DNA from: Rugalucina vietnamica
Taxonomy: Eukaryota; Mollusca; Bivalvia; Lucinida; Lucinidae
Length of the DNA: 64,000 bases
Assembly: GCA_964017185.1 (NCBI GenBank)
Contig: OZ024880.1
Span: forward strand, 40,638,329-40,702,328
Reading direction: 5' to 3'
The notes beneath the pieces are model-generated. The model was not told the origin of the DNA and searched no databases. It saw only the letters and a list, made by a program, of their open reading frames with translations. How positions within the stretch are numbered: position 1 is the first letter of the stretch; each line of letters starts with the position of its first letter. The position numbers and the translations under genes are program-made. Below, piece after piece: positions 23,301 through 35,014 of the stretch.

Positions 23301-23807
23301 AGCCACTAGGCGTTAAAATGACAAATCTACAAAGGTAAAAATCTTTTTAATATATAAAATGTTCATCATTTGGACATAACATGGGTCTACTCCTCTGTCT
23401 CGATTTTAATCTAAGCCAAGATGCATACTTTAGAAAATATCATGTACTAGCTATCAAAAAGGACAATTAAAGATGTTACAAAAAAGGGCGAAACATATTT
23501 ATCAGACTAGTAGCTAGTCTAGCTAGTCTACGTAAAAATCGCTATTTTCGAGATTTTTTGAAAATTAACCCTGATCACACCTCCTGTTTTGGGTTTTAAC
23601 GAAAACTGGTCCATGCAATATACAGAGATTTTTAAAGTTGTAAAAAATGAAACTTTTCGAAATGTTTGCTATTTTTCTTATTTTTGCTCAAAACATAGTC
23701 TGGCGAGGCGGTTCTAACGAGTACCCACAATCTATGTTTTGAAGCAAAAATAAGAAAAAAAAAATAATAGGTATACCCCTGCATACTCCAGTTTTTTCTA
23801 TATAAAA

Positions 23808-24074
23808 AGGTACAAGTAGGCAACGATCGGGAAAAGGTGCAATCAGAAAAAGATTCCCACTCCAAAAAACCGAGGTGGGAAAAAAACTAAACCAATATTC
23901 AGGTACTAATACCATGAAAACATGTCTTAATCCGAATAAGCAGCTATTTTCTCAACAGGTGGCCACTCAGTTACCTAAACTTAACTAAACATATGATAAC
24001 ATACATAAGGCACCAACGGCACATTTTTTTAACACCATAACATAAAACAATAAGAACCACCACAGTAGTGGGGA
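23808..24074 (-). mobile_element. 5'-truncated RT-element 3' end (about 265 bp)
   Basis: AAGGTACAAGTAGGCAACGA through AGAACCACCACAGTAG. It has the same 3' terminus as the other copies, with a different 5' cut. Mirror at 55465-55735. Confidence 0.75.
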
Positions 24075-24249
24075 TTAAGGGGTTATTCGTTGCACGGACA
24101 TGCTTTCCTGATGCAATGAGCCTCAAAGCTAAACCTATTACATTTACGACTAAAACTATTAAGATTACTTTGACCTATTCTATGACAAGATCTGATTTAA
24201 TGCTAGAGATTACAGCAAAAGTATTACTTTTGTTGCAAGTTTTTAAAGG

Positions 24250-25089
24250 GTCAGTGGGTCACTGATGAGGGTTCATGGCCCGAAATTGCACAGTGTGTTC
24301 CACCTTCACCCTTTGAATGTTTCACCTTTTTCAAAGGATCTTCTAATTTTGTTTCACCCAAAATTTGTTTGCCCCGGCCTACGGCCGTAAAAGGAGACAT
24401 TTGTAAAACAGTTTTCTGGTGAGCGTTTATATGACCATTGATTCTCTTAGACAGGAAACTATATTTAGTTTTATTAATAATTTAAACGATATCCCTCAGA
24501 GGATTCGGAGGTATGTTTCGGTTTGACATAGTTGTGAGAACAAGCTTATCAGGGTGAACAAATCCAGTTCTGAGTCTCATATAATTTTGTGAAAGCTGGT
24601 ATATCATGTAATTGATTCATTTTACAGGTCATTAATTTAATATTTATCTTTATGCTAGTGCCGAATCTCTCGATGTTGACTATATTAATGTCTCAGAAAC
24701 TAATCAGTGTTTCTTAACGTAGATAAATTTTTGTTGATCTAGATCTTTGACACAAGGACCTCAATTGAATAATCTTTTAACTTTAACTGTTTAATTCTTC
24801 AAATTATTAAATAAACTGCAATGGTTCTGATGGTGTTATTTTCAACCGTTGAACCGTCGGTCGGTCTCTGTAGTACATTTCGGTTGTGCGCATTAACACG
24901 TTGTCTATGTTTTCACACATTCATAGAACTAACCATTTTTATTTTTGCCTTAGATTGTTAAGTTGTAAACACATTTTGTATTTATTTCTCACTTAGTCAG
25001 TTTCTTATTAAAATGCGCGAGAAACTTCAAAAAGGTCACTGCCCTTTTTTCTGAATTGTTTTTTTTTCCGGCCCAGGTTTTCAGAGTTG
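24250..25089. other. non-coding stretch of arm B
   Basis: A block near 24250-24360 (GGGTCACTGATGAGG, TTTCAAAGGATCTTCTAATT) resembles the 3' end of the GGATCTCAG repeat. The rest is AT-rich, with no supported feature apart from its mirror. Confidence 0.4.
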
Positions 25090-25440
25090 ATTTTGTTTGA
25101 TTGTTTGAATTGATGCTTTACGTCCCAGTCAACAACAAAGGTCATGTCGGGACGCTGCCTCCATTTTATGGGACTTTAACCCAACATTAGGATGTCATGA
25201 CACTCAAAATGTGTTTCATAAATATAACCACCCAACTAAGCTAATAAGGCTTATTTGTATGGATGGTTTGACTAAACCACTTACCCTGGGCAGGCTCAGA
25301 CTCGAGCGGTTAACCAGTAATCAGATGGTCGGTCAGTTGATTAGAATCTTTGCCTGGAGACACAAGCAGCACCAAAGGACGGGGGCCCATATTCCCACCC
25401 GACCACCCTTGAGCTTTGGTTCTGATTGTACTTGTTCGTG
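25090..25440 (-). repeat. dispersed repeat (GGTGGTCGGG family)
   Basis: Inverted relative of 12650-12990. Blocks present are GGTCATGTCGGGACG, CAGTAATCAGATGGTCGGT and CCCACCCGACCACCC. Mirror at about 52015-52370. Confidence 0.6.
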
Positions 25441-25807
25441 ATCATTGCTAACGTTTATTAATTTTCAAATCAGAGTTCTTGTGGTTGTGCGGTGTGGCGA
25501 CTCAAAAAAGGTCTCCCAGCACATCTTTTTAATGCTCTAGCTTTTGCAATCATCATGGATTGTTTTTCGATCGGTTTGCATTTTCCTATCCCTAATGTGT
25601 GTACGACTGAGCCACTACAGAAGCTAAGGGAGAGGTTTGATCGCGTTAAACTAGTTTAATACCCTCAGCATTTTTACTGACATCCCAAAAGTGGTACTCG
25701 CTCTTTTTATGTTTTGGTGTCAAACATATTTGTTGTATGCACCTATAATTAATAAACGATATTATTATAACTAATAATGCATATTGTTCAGTTTCGGCTA
25801 AAAGTTT

Positions 25808-25993
25808 CTAAGTCCGCTTACTATGTTCAATTTGTATCAGAACACGATTATTTATTTTTGGTCTCACCTCGGTGTTAGGGTGGGACTTTTGTTCTAATTT
25901 CACCAGTTCCCGATTCATGTTTTTTAATTTTCGATCGTCTTCTATGGCTTGCTTAATACATTTTCTTATCAGATTGATAAACATACAGAACAT
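25808..25993 (-). CDS. unrecognised small ORF, repeat-associated (61 codons)
   Basis: It reads MFCMFINLIRKCIKQAIEDD.. followed by charged residues. The first dozen residues are hydrophobic, then a lysine- and glutamate-rich, possibly helical segment follows. The same frame is open in the mirror copy (51444-51722) and in the 59.5-60.9 kb paralogue (60112-60351). Differences between the three include a 3-bp and an 18-bp indel, both multiples of three. That hints at past coding constraint, or is coincidence. No family recognised; it may be an exon of a repeat-borne gene. Confidence 0.3.
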   Translation of the reverse strand: MFCMFINLIRKCIKQAIEDDRKLKNMNRELVKLEQKSHPNTEVRPKINNRVLIQIEHSKRT

Positions 25994-26865
25994 GTAGTTC
26001 AGGTAACTACACAGTGAGTTAAATATTGTTACCTAATCCACGACAAGTACAGGCACTGCATTTATTCAGATTCGTAAGGGTTAGCCTGTAACTTGTGTCT
26101 AAGCTGTAAGTAATGTTATCATAGTCATGATAGTAGGTAACGTAACCATGCATTATACATAATGAATACAAAAAGAAAGCAATTTGATCAAAACCAACAT
26201 TTTATTTGCATATCGACAATAGTTAATGAACAATTTCAACAACTGTTCCATATATACATTGTGTTGACGGTATTGAAATACTATTTCGAATGCGGATGCT
26301 AGGTCTGAACCTTGTCTGATTCATTACAGAAGGACCGTCAACTCAACAACTGGAGATATATGCGTACGCAAATCAAGATTGTTAATTCATTAATTACATA
26401 ATTAATGGCATATTCAGCACTAGCATAGAAACTGTGACAGTGGCTAGTAAAAGAGCTAGACATGACCTCAACTATTTAGCCCGGATACAAACCATCAGAC
26501 TAACACACAAAACTAGGTGCTATAGATATTTATTGAAATGTTAATTTAGATGTTTTTTCAAATATTAAAATCATGACAACTACATGCATGGATTCTCTAA
26601 ACGTACTCTCAATTTCACACATTTTGATAAATATGCAATAGGTATATTGTACGCATAAAATGTACGTAAATCGTGACGTTTAAATGTTAAAAATCCTATA
26701 TGGATCCTAATTTCCTCAGTTAATGGCACGAAGTGATAAAACATATTAGTATTTATACCATACACGACGCATAAAATGTACGTAAATCGTGACTTTTAAA
26801 TGCTACACATCCTTTAAGTCTCGACAGAATGCTATTTATATAAGATGGTTGAGAACGGGCTTCTT

Positions 26866-27305
26866 GCACCATTACGTAATCACTTTCTGTGTACGCAAAA
26901 GTTTTGTTGGTATCAAAATTTCAGCTTTTCTGATTGACTAATGCTGATAGATATATTGATAATTATTTTCAATTATTTAAATATAAAGCTCAAAGTAATG
27001 GAATTATTTAGCTACAGTGATTTATTGATTCCAGGTGTGGTTGCAAGTCAGTTTTTAATTTTAATATATTTTTTCAGGTCGCTTCGGTCCAATATCTCCT
27101 CCTTTGATGGCGCACCTCTTCGATACTCCCTGTTGCTCTAAAATGCAACATGAGGTATGCTTTTTTTCTTCTTAACTTATGTATGAGACCCTAATGCAAA
27201 CAAGTAAGTGGATAAAAGTTTCACCAAATTACAGGAAACATACTGTTTTAGCCAAAATGTTTGTATTGAGGTCTATGGGATTTTAAATGGTGCTTTCACC
27301 CCTAT
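26866..27305. mobile_element. MITE with GGGGTGAAAGCACCATT ends, left end truncated
   Basis: It ends AATGGTGCTTTCACCCCTAT (27286-27305) and begins inside the other terminus (GCACCATTACG). It is a near copy of 28183-28645, in the same orientation. A 77-bp exon-like block lies inside, between TTTTTTCAG and GTATGC (27078-27154). Confidence 0.7.
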
Positions 27306-27914
27306 AGAGAAGGAAGACATTTGCACTCAGGGGTCCTTATCTGCCATGACATGAAGTTCTCAGCATTTTACTTTGCATTTTAACTACATACACTGAAAAC
27401 TGTAAATATGAAAATGAGCCCCAATGAAGGGCAATTAATTTGAAATCTGCTTAAACTTGATTCCAGTAGAGGGGGTGGGGTGCCTTGACCCTACCCCAAC
27501 ACTGGATAATATGCTTTGATGTAGTGAGAATGTCTTTTTTTATTGAATTCCTACTTGGTTTTAGTAATCTGATGACTTTCATAACCCGCAAAATCCCGGC
27601 TTTGGAAACCGGCGCAACCACAAGATGCGGCTAAAATGTCCGATTTCGCTGCTCGGACTCCTGCGACATTGATTTTAGTCCCCTTCATACTGTTCAAATG
27701 ATCTTTATGACCCTGTTGGTGATATAAGTGGGTGACATTGACTCTCTATGTTGCTCTTATGGACAGAAAAGAGCATTTATAAGCATGTTTGAGCTTTCTG
27801 ATTGCAAAAAAGTGGTAAAAAGGCATATTTTTGTATAAAATTGGGGGTATGCTTTAAAGATATGGTATCAAATTTTCAAGACCCTGTGTTAATAAATGTT
27901 TCTGTTTGTTTCAG

Positions 27915-28182
27915 TAGCTGGATAGTCTGGGGGTTCATCTGGAATCCACAACAGCTACCTGCAGCACACAGACAGCCAGTCCCAGGAGGTAACTTATCAT
28001 TTATTTTGTAAAAATCCTCGTTCATTTTGTGTGGCCGAGCCTCATCGAAGAAAAATCTTTCGCGCAGAGCTTGAGGAATGCCGGTGTACGGCTGATAGCT
28101 AAACTTGGCATTTGTACTCAGTACAGAATAAATATTGAAACAGAGGGTTTTCTTGTTGATTTAGAGGGGAATTTGGAACAGT
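27915..28182 (+). other. exon-like sequences between two MITE copies
   Basis: 27915-27988 is flanked by TTTGTTTCAG and GTAACT. It is open in one frame, reading SWIVWGFIWNPQQLPAAHRQ... In the mirror it stays open with two replacements. Downstream, 28029-28182 is open on the plus strand (MWPSLIEEKSFAQSLRNAGV..). No family recognised; it may be a decayed host exon cluster or a captured gene piece. Confidence 0.25.
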
Positions 28183-28645
28183 ATAGGGGTGAAAGCACCA
28201 TTACGTCATCACTTTCTGTGTACGCAAAAGTTTTGGTGGACAATTTAAATGGTATCAAAATTTCAGCTTTTCTGATTGACTAATGCTGATAGATACATTG
28301 ATAATTATTTTCAATTATTTAAATATAAAGCTCAAAGTAATGGAATTATTTAGCTACAGTGATTTATTAATTCCAGGTGTGGTTGCAAGTCAATTTTTAA
28401 TTTTAATATTTTTTCAGGTCGCTTCGGTCAAATATCTTCTCCTTTGATGGCGCACCTCTTCGATACTCCCTGATGCTCTAAAATGCAACATGAGGTATGC
28501 TTGTTTTCTTCTTAACTAATGTATGATACACTAATGCAAACAAGAAAGTGGATAAAAGTTTCACCAAATTACAGGAAACATACTGTTTTAGCCAAAATGT
28601 TTGTATTGAGGTCTATGGGATTTTAAATGGTGCTTTCACCCCTAT
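28183..28645. mobile_element. 463-bp MITE with GGGGTGAAAGCACCATT ends
   Basis: Terminal inverted repeats ATAGGGGTGAAAGCACCATT and AATGGTGCTTTCACCCCTAT (20 bp, perfect). The interior is AT-rich, with a splice-like TTTTTTCAG and a GAG/GTATGC pair. In this copy the exon-like frame has a stop (CCCTGATGC). Mirror at 48773-49226. Confidence 0.8.
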
Positions 28646-28659
28646 GCTGCTTGGCTCAC

Positions 28660-28790
28660 CGGTGTTTAACTTGTGTTTTTCATTTGCTCCAGATTTTCAG
28701 TGATGTTGTTTAGCTTCCCTGGTAGCGCTGGTTTCTGGACAGCATTTAGTAACTGAGAAGTCGTTTTTCGTTGTGTAATCTGTGTCGGTG
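28660..28790. repeat. diverged piece related to the RT-element 3' region
   Basis: GCTTGGCTCACCGGTGTTTA, TTTTCATTTGCTCCAGATTT and CAGTAACTGAGAAG-type words recur at 30.09-30.21 kb, and in degraded form in the RT-element 3' region near 36620-36720. It is a related but distinct subfamily. Confidence 0.45.
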
Positions 28791-29869
28791 CCTTCTATTT
28801 TTACTTTCAAACAGTCTTCTTGAAGATGCATTAGGATGGCATGTCTGTATTATGCAGGCCTCCTAACACCACACTATTATATATACTGAGTACCACAGTC
28901 AACGGAACTTTACTTTTCCTCTCGTCTTTAAAATCGGTTGATCATCTAAAACATGTGAACACAACCAGCATAAAATGACTCGAAAACATTTCCGTGTTGT
29001 AAACTCCAAGTTTTAGTGTTCATGTGCGGTAACGTGCGGGTAAAAAAAGTGAAATTACATGACTCGCGGGCGTGGGCTCGTGATTTTTCAAAACCATGCA
29101 CACAATGCAAATTTTGGAAGATCGTCCAATAAGTGTGTGCCGATTTCAATGTTGTTGAAACCTACGGCTCAATACCAGAAATGGTTAATAATTTTGGTAC
29201 CCGTGAATTGCTTGGGTTTTTGGCGTTCAACGTCACTTGGTCACGCGGTCGCTGTCACGGCAGATGCCAACAATATGCCATTTGTTGTAGTAGCAACCTA
29301 GCCCTATTGAATTAAATGTATTGCGACTATAGGAAATACGCTTCTAACTGTCTTTTGTTGCTTAAGAATAGGGTGGTATGAATAATTTTGCAATTAACTT
29401 GTCAAAACAACTCCTTTTTCATTTTTAAGCAACTGTATGTCAACGAAAAAAGTCTGACGGCTTATTTTCACAGACCATCTGTAAAACATGACGGGGTGTT
29501 CAGGGGTATACATACTCTTCCCACAACTTATGTTTTGTGCGAAAATAAGAAAAAAAAATCGAATATTTTTCTGATTATTTCCATCAAACAGTACTTACAT
29601 TCAACAAGACCAATACTTACTTTTTATTGGCATTTAAATTGTCCCATTATATTTTATTTTTTCAGCAAACTGTGAATACCTCCAGGCCCTTCTTTACTAT
29701 ATGAATCTCGATTTCCTCAGTTAGTGGCACGAAGTGGTAAAACATATTAGTATTTATAAATGACGCACAAAATATACATGTATGTATATCTTGACTTTTA
29801 AATGTTAAAAATACTTTATTGTTTTATTTATTTGTTTAGTTATTTTTCGTTTTCATATTTTTATTTAAG

Positions 29870-30310
29870 TTCGGGTAACTAAGTGGCCACCTATTGGGAA
29901 ATAGCTGCTCACTTGGCTTACGATATGGTTTCTAAGTACAAGTACCTAATTGTCAATTTAGTTTTTTCCCACCTCGGTTTTTGGAGTTGGAATTTCATTC
30001 TGATTGCGCCATTTCCTGATCATTGCCTACTTTTCCTTTTTTAGCCCTAACTGAAAATTATTCATATAAGTTTGATGGGGCCGGGGCTTCTTGTATGCTG
30101 CTTGGCTCACCGGTGTTTGACTAGTGATTTTCATTCGCTCCAGATTTTCAGTGCCGTTGTTTAGCTTCCCTGGGAGCTCCCGTTGCCTGGCAGCGTTCAG
30201 TAACTGAGAAGTTGTGTTTGATTCATTATGGTGTTTGTTTTAATTTATTTTTCTGTCCGTGATGATTCATTGCCTATTTAGAGATTGACCACGAGGACCG
30301 AACAGCTAAC
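29870..30310 (+). mobile_element. two adjoining RT-element 3' fragments
   Basis: 29870-30045 is a short 3' end (TAACTAAGTGGCCACCTATTG through TTGCCTACTTTTCCTTTTTT). From 30060 a second piece of the variant subfamily follows (GGGGCCGGGGCTTCTTGTAT, CCACGAGGACCGAACAGCTA). Mirror at about 46630-47075. Confidence 0.6.
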
Positions 30311-31016
30311 TAAATGTTGTAAATGTCGTGAGTAGTTGAAATATATAATTATGATGGGTAACTCTTTAAAGTTGTTTCAATCTTTTAACACTTCTCACGG
30401 CTAAGGAAGTCTCCCATAACAATTTCTCAACAACTTTTCATATCTACAAAATGTAATCATTCGATATACTAAAATTAGCCAGCGTATTGTGGAATCTCCC
30501 TGCTTAAATTTTCAGTTACCTTTGATATTCGATTTGGTAATAGGCATATTTTGAAAAGGTGACTTTAATATTCAACAATTATTTGACACTTTATATTTCG
30601 ATAATTTTATAAAGGGCCATTGACTATGAGCTTTGGGGCAGCCAGTTCTTCACAAGCGGTGATATATCAGTGAATCCAATTAGCCATACACCCAATTGTG
30701 CAATTTGTTTTTGGCCGAGTATATAATTTTGATGCTTCCGTGTGGCTATTTAATCATTAACACGGTCCCTATTCTGACGTCGCGTCAGGAATTGCCTTCA
30801 TGTTTGTAACGTCAAAATCGACGTAAATTACGGCGTTTCATAAATGAACGTGAATATTTAGGTTTCGTTCCAAAGAGTACATAATTTCTTCAAGTTACTC
30901 ACTGAATGCCATAGTACGTCATGTACATGAAGCGCGTGGTAACAGCGATGGACGAAAAAAAAAACGTAGTCAGAGTGATTTATGTAGTAGTCAAGGGGCT
31001 AGAAATTTGAAAATTC
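30311..31016. other. non-coding stretch of arm B
   Basis: No gene. GACGTCGCGTCAGGAATTGC near 30780 resembles the single-copy part of the ACGTA-rich element at 11.06 kb, so a shared element may run through here. Confidence 0.4.
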
Positions 31017-34000
31017 GATCCGCACAACTTACCCGCCAGAAAGGGTTTGACTGTATAGACGATAAGAACTATCCTTCTACAACATTTCTAGGCACGTCGT
31101 ACGGTCAGATTGTGGTAGCAATTTTTCAGTAGCAAGCGTTTTGTACAACCACCAAATTTTGTAACTGTTTAAGGAAAAAAGCGACATATGTATAAAGAAT
31201 TTTATATAAATGATCCTTAAACTCGTTCTTTACTGCTAAAAACTTGTTTGCACACCTATGCGACTACGGGGACATATATTTACGTCTAGAAACACATCCA
31301 TGTATTATTTATGCCACATCTATGCTGTCCTAATTACCCCACCCATCCAGTTATACACACAAATACGAATGTATATATTTTACCGCGGGTGCCAATTTGA
31401 TCTACCTTGCAACCCCCAGGACAAATTTTTATGGTATCCAAATCATTCATTAGGACCCCTAAAATGCAAATAAATTTTGTCCTCAGCAATAAACTTGTTT
31501 ACACTATGCAAAAATGGATGGTTTCCATGTCAACCATAAACGCGATTCTTCACCATGGGGGTGTACATACAAAATTGGTCAGATATATGCCGTTACTATT
31601 CCAGAGCATTGAACTGTGTCTCATTGAAAAGGTTAGACATAGTATTTTTATCTGATGGTAAGTTATGCATGTTAACTAATTTGCATATTCATTAATTTTA
31701 ATGAAAGCATTAAAATGACAGAAAAATCGTAAAAAAATCCATAAATAAACTTCTTTCAGGCCCAAACTATCACTGTGACATTTTGTTCTTGAACCCGTAA
31801 TATCAAATGACAAATTTATTGATGTCATGCGCCTAAATGAAAATAATCTCATTTACATATTCATGAATATAAATGTCAAAAATAGAGGAAAAATGAGGAA
31901 AGAAACTATAGCCATTGCAAAGTTTTAGATGGGTTATAAGATCTGTCTTGCATCCCTGAAACAAATTCTCATGGCAACCAGTGTGGTCAGGGTGACCACC
32001 TCAATGCCATAAAATATTGTCCTCAACACTGAACACATTTGCATGATATAAAATTACATAGTTTCCACACCCACCCCTAGTGTGATTCTAAAGAATATGG
32101 TAGACTATATACGCATATACCAAAAGTAGCATGCACCAGAATACTAAAATTGGTCTGATAGTGATGCATGGACCTAGCAATTCAACATTAAAGTCTATTA
32201 TTCAAATCGTTGAATTTGCTTATTCGTGAAAATTAATAAAGCACATAAGAAATCGAATAAAAATATTGATAAAAAATGGAGTATACATACCAAATCACTT
32301 GTACAAGAACTGTTAACAAACCAAAAATGCTGAGAGAAGTATCAAATGAATGCTATGGCAATGTACTATGACTCTAAAGCATAATCTGAGTTACAATTTC
32401 ATAGATTTTAATGAAAAACATCATAAATAGGAATGAAAAAGTGGAAAAATTCAACGGGTAAATCTACAAAATGACTTGTATCACGGCAACCAAAAATTCT
32501 TACATGCGAAAAATGGCATCAAATGGTTGCTAGGGCAATAGTTTACCATCATGTACTACAATTTATGCCATTTGAATTTTTGTTTTATGAATATCAACAG
32601 ACCCTTTCGAATTCAGATGAAAATTACGGACCAAATAAGGCGGTATACATAGAAATTCACACATATCCTGTATACCGGTAGACCAATAGAGCTATAATTG
32701 GTATCAAATGATTGCTAGGACAATGTTCTATATTCATATACATCTAATATATAAATCATTAGTGATTTTAAATATATGGATAATAATGAGATCTTGATAA
32801 ACAAGAGAAAAATCAACAAAAAGGGAGGGGTATACCAGGTCCATATCTCAGCTGCCAGTTTCCGTAGAGCGCTGAAAATGGTACAAATAGAAAGCAAGGA
32901 TAATACACTATTACCATTGAGTCTGATAGCCTAACCATAAGTTTTTATATTTTATAAACGTTACATAAAATTTCGAAAATTTGTAGTTTGAGCAGAAAGT
33001 TGAAGCATGTGCGCCAACAAAATTTATTGATTTTTGGTTACCAGCATGCATTCCCTGTATATCTGAATGCATGACGATAAAAATGTCCTAGCTATGAACT
33101 GATGCCATTTTGAGTTCTCTACAGCTATTGGAGGTCGAGATAGAAGCCATTTTGTTGGTATACCCCCTTCGTTTTTCGTGTATTTTTACTTATTTATATC
33201 GATCTCATTATTATCCATACAAATGAAAAAAACGTATAATTCATATATCAGATTATAGTTATAGAATATTGTCCTAGCAAACATTTGATACTAATTATAA
33301 CTCTCTAGGTCTTTCAGTAGCGAAGATACATGTGATTTTCTGTGTATACCACCTTAGTTTTCCGTGATTTTCGTCTTGAATCGAAAGGTTTTGTTAATAT
33401 TCATGAGACAAAGAAAATCAAATGACATGGTTTGTAGTACAGGATAGTATGATATTGTCCTAGCAATCAATTGAGGCCATTTTCAGCATGTTAGGGCTTT
33501 TGGTTGCCGAGATTTAAGTCATTTTGTAGGATTACCCGTTAAATTGTTCCACCTTTTTATTCCTATTTATGAAGATTTCATTGAAATTCATGAAATTGAA
33601 ACTCAGATAATGCTAATATCAGATTTAGGATCATAATACATTAGCATAGCCTATTTGCTACTTCTTTCAGCATCCTGGGTTTGATAACAGCTCTGGTACA
33701 AGTGATTTTGTAGTATACCCCCTATTTTTTCAAGATTTTTTCTCCCATTCCTCATGTGTTTCATTAATTATGTGTTTCATTCCTTATGTGTTTCATTAAT
33801 TCTCATGAATAAGCAAATTCAACGATTTGAATAATAGATATTAAGGTTAAATTGCTAGGTCCATGCATTCCTATGAGACCAATTATAGTATTCTAGAACA
33901 TGCTATTGTTGGTATATGACTATTTTTGTAAGTACACCCTATTCTTTAGAATCACACTGCACTAGGGATGGGTGTTGAAACTTTGAAATTTTATATCATG

Positions 34001-35014
34001 CAAATACGCAAATGTGTACATTCTTGAGGATAATACTGAATGGCATTAAGATGGTCCCTCTGACCACGCTGACAGCCATGAGAATTGATTTCAGGAATGC
34101 AAGATCGATCTTGTAACCCATCCAAAACCTTTTCCCTCTTTTTTTCTACATTTTCTACATTTTTTTTAATATTCATGAATATGCAGATGAGACGATTTTT
34201 ATCTAGGCCCATGAAATCATAAAATTTGTCAATTGATTTTACTGGGTCAATAACAAAGTGACATAATCATGATAGTTTGGGCCTGAAATTAGTTTAATTG
34301 TGGATTTTTTACGATTTTTCTGTATTTTTTAACGTTTTCATTAAATTTCATGAAGGATAATTTACATTATTTATCATACGATAAAAGGGTTATGTCTTAC
34401 CGTTCAACTGAGACCAGGCTCAGTGGTCTAGGATAAGTAATAGTGGAGACATTACCAATTTTGTATGTACACGTCATGTTCGAGAATCATGTTAACAGTT
34501 GCCATGGAAACCTTGCGTTTTTTTTTTTTTTTCATAGTGCAAACGAGTTTATCTTTAAAAACAAAACTTCTTTGCATTTCTTAAGTCCCAATGAACAATG
34601 CTGTAATGAAGTAAATTAAAAGAAAAGAAAACTAAAACAAAAGAACAACCGCTAACGACTACCACTGGGGGTGGGGTAACATTACCCCATACTAGAGACA
34701 AATTTCCATCTAATATACTGTTTAAACATATAGTTTTCTACTTGATAGTAATCTTACGCTATTGTTTGAGTGTAAAGTGTAATTCTGAAAAGATATTTGT
34801 TCAGAAAATTATCAAAACAGGAGCACCAGGCGCATCTTCCTCTGATGTCTACCTATTACAAAAACTACGTTGGGTAGGCGTAAAGATTTCGTCCTAGGTA
34901 AAAACTGCTACCACAATTTGACCGTACGACGTGCCTAGAAATGATGTAGAAGGTTCAAATATTACATATCCACCGTCAAACCTTTTCTGGGAGGTAAGTT
35001 GTGCCAGCTCGAAA
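31017..35014. repeat. older palindrome of about 180-bp units, nested in arm B
   Basis: The outer 115 bp at each end are inverted copies (GCTACCACAATYTGACCGTA, GACGTGCCTAGAAATG, GGGTAAGTTGTGC). Homology between halves continues inward to a centre near 33.0 kb, at clearly lower identity than the B arms. Within each half a word CTAGGACAAT or its complement recurs every 178-187 bp: near 32351, 32529, 32713, 32893 on the left; 33085, 33270, 33454, 33641 on the right. Each unit also carries GGTATAC and an ATCTCGGCAACC-like word. No ORF. It is either a large foldback transposon or an inverted satellite array. Confidence 0.85.

Noticed and set aside
33991..34212. 73-codon ORF in the older palindrome and its mirror
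   Set aside because: It lies within the degenerate 180-bp-unit palindrome; the opposite half does not keep the frame.
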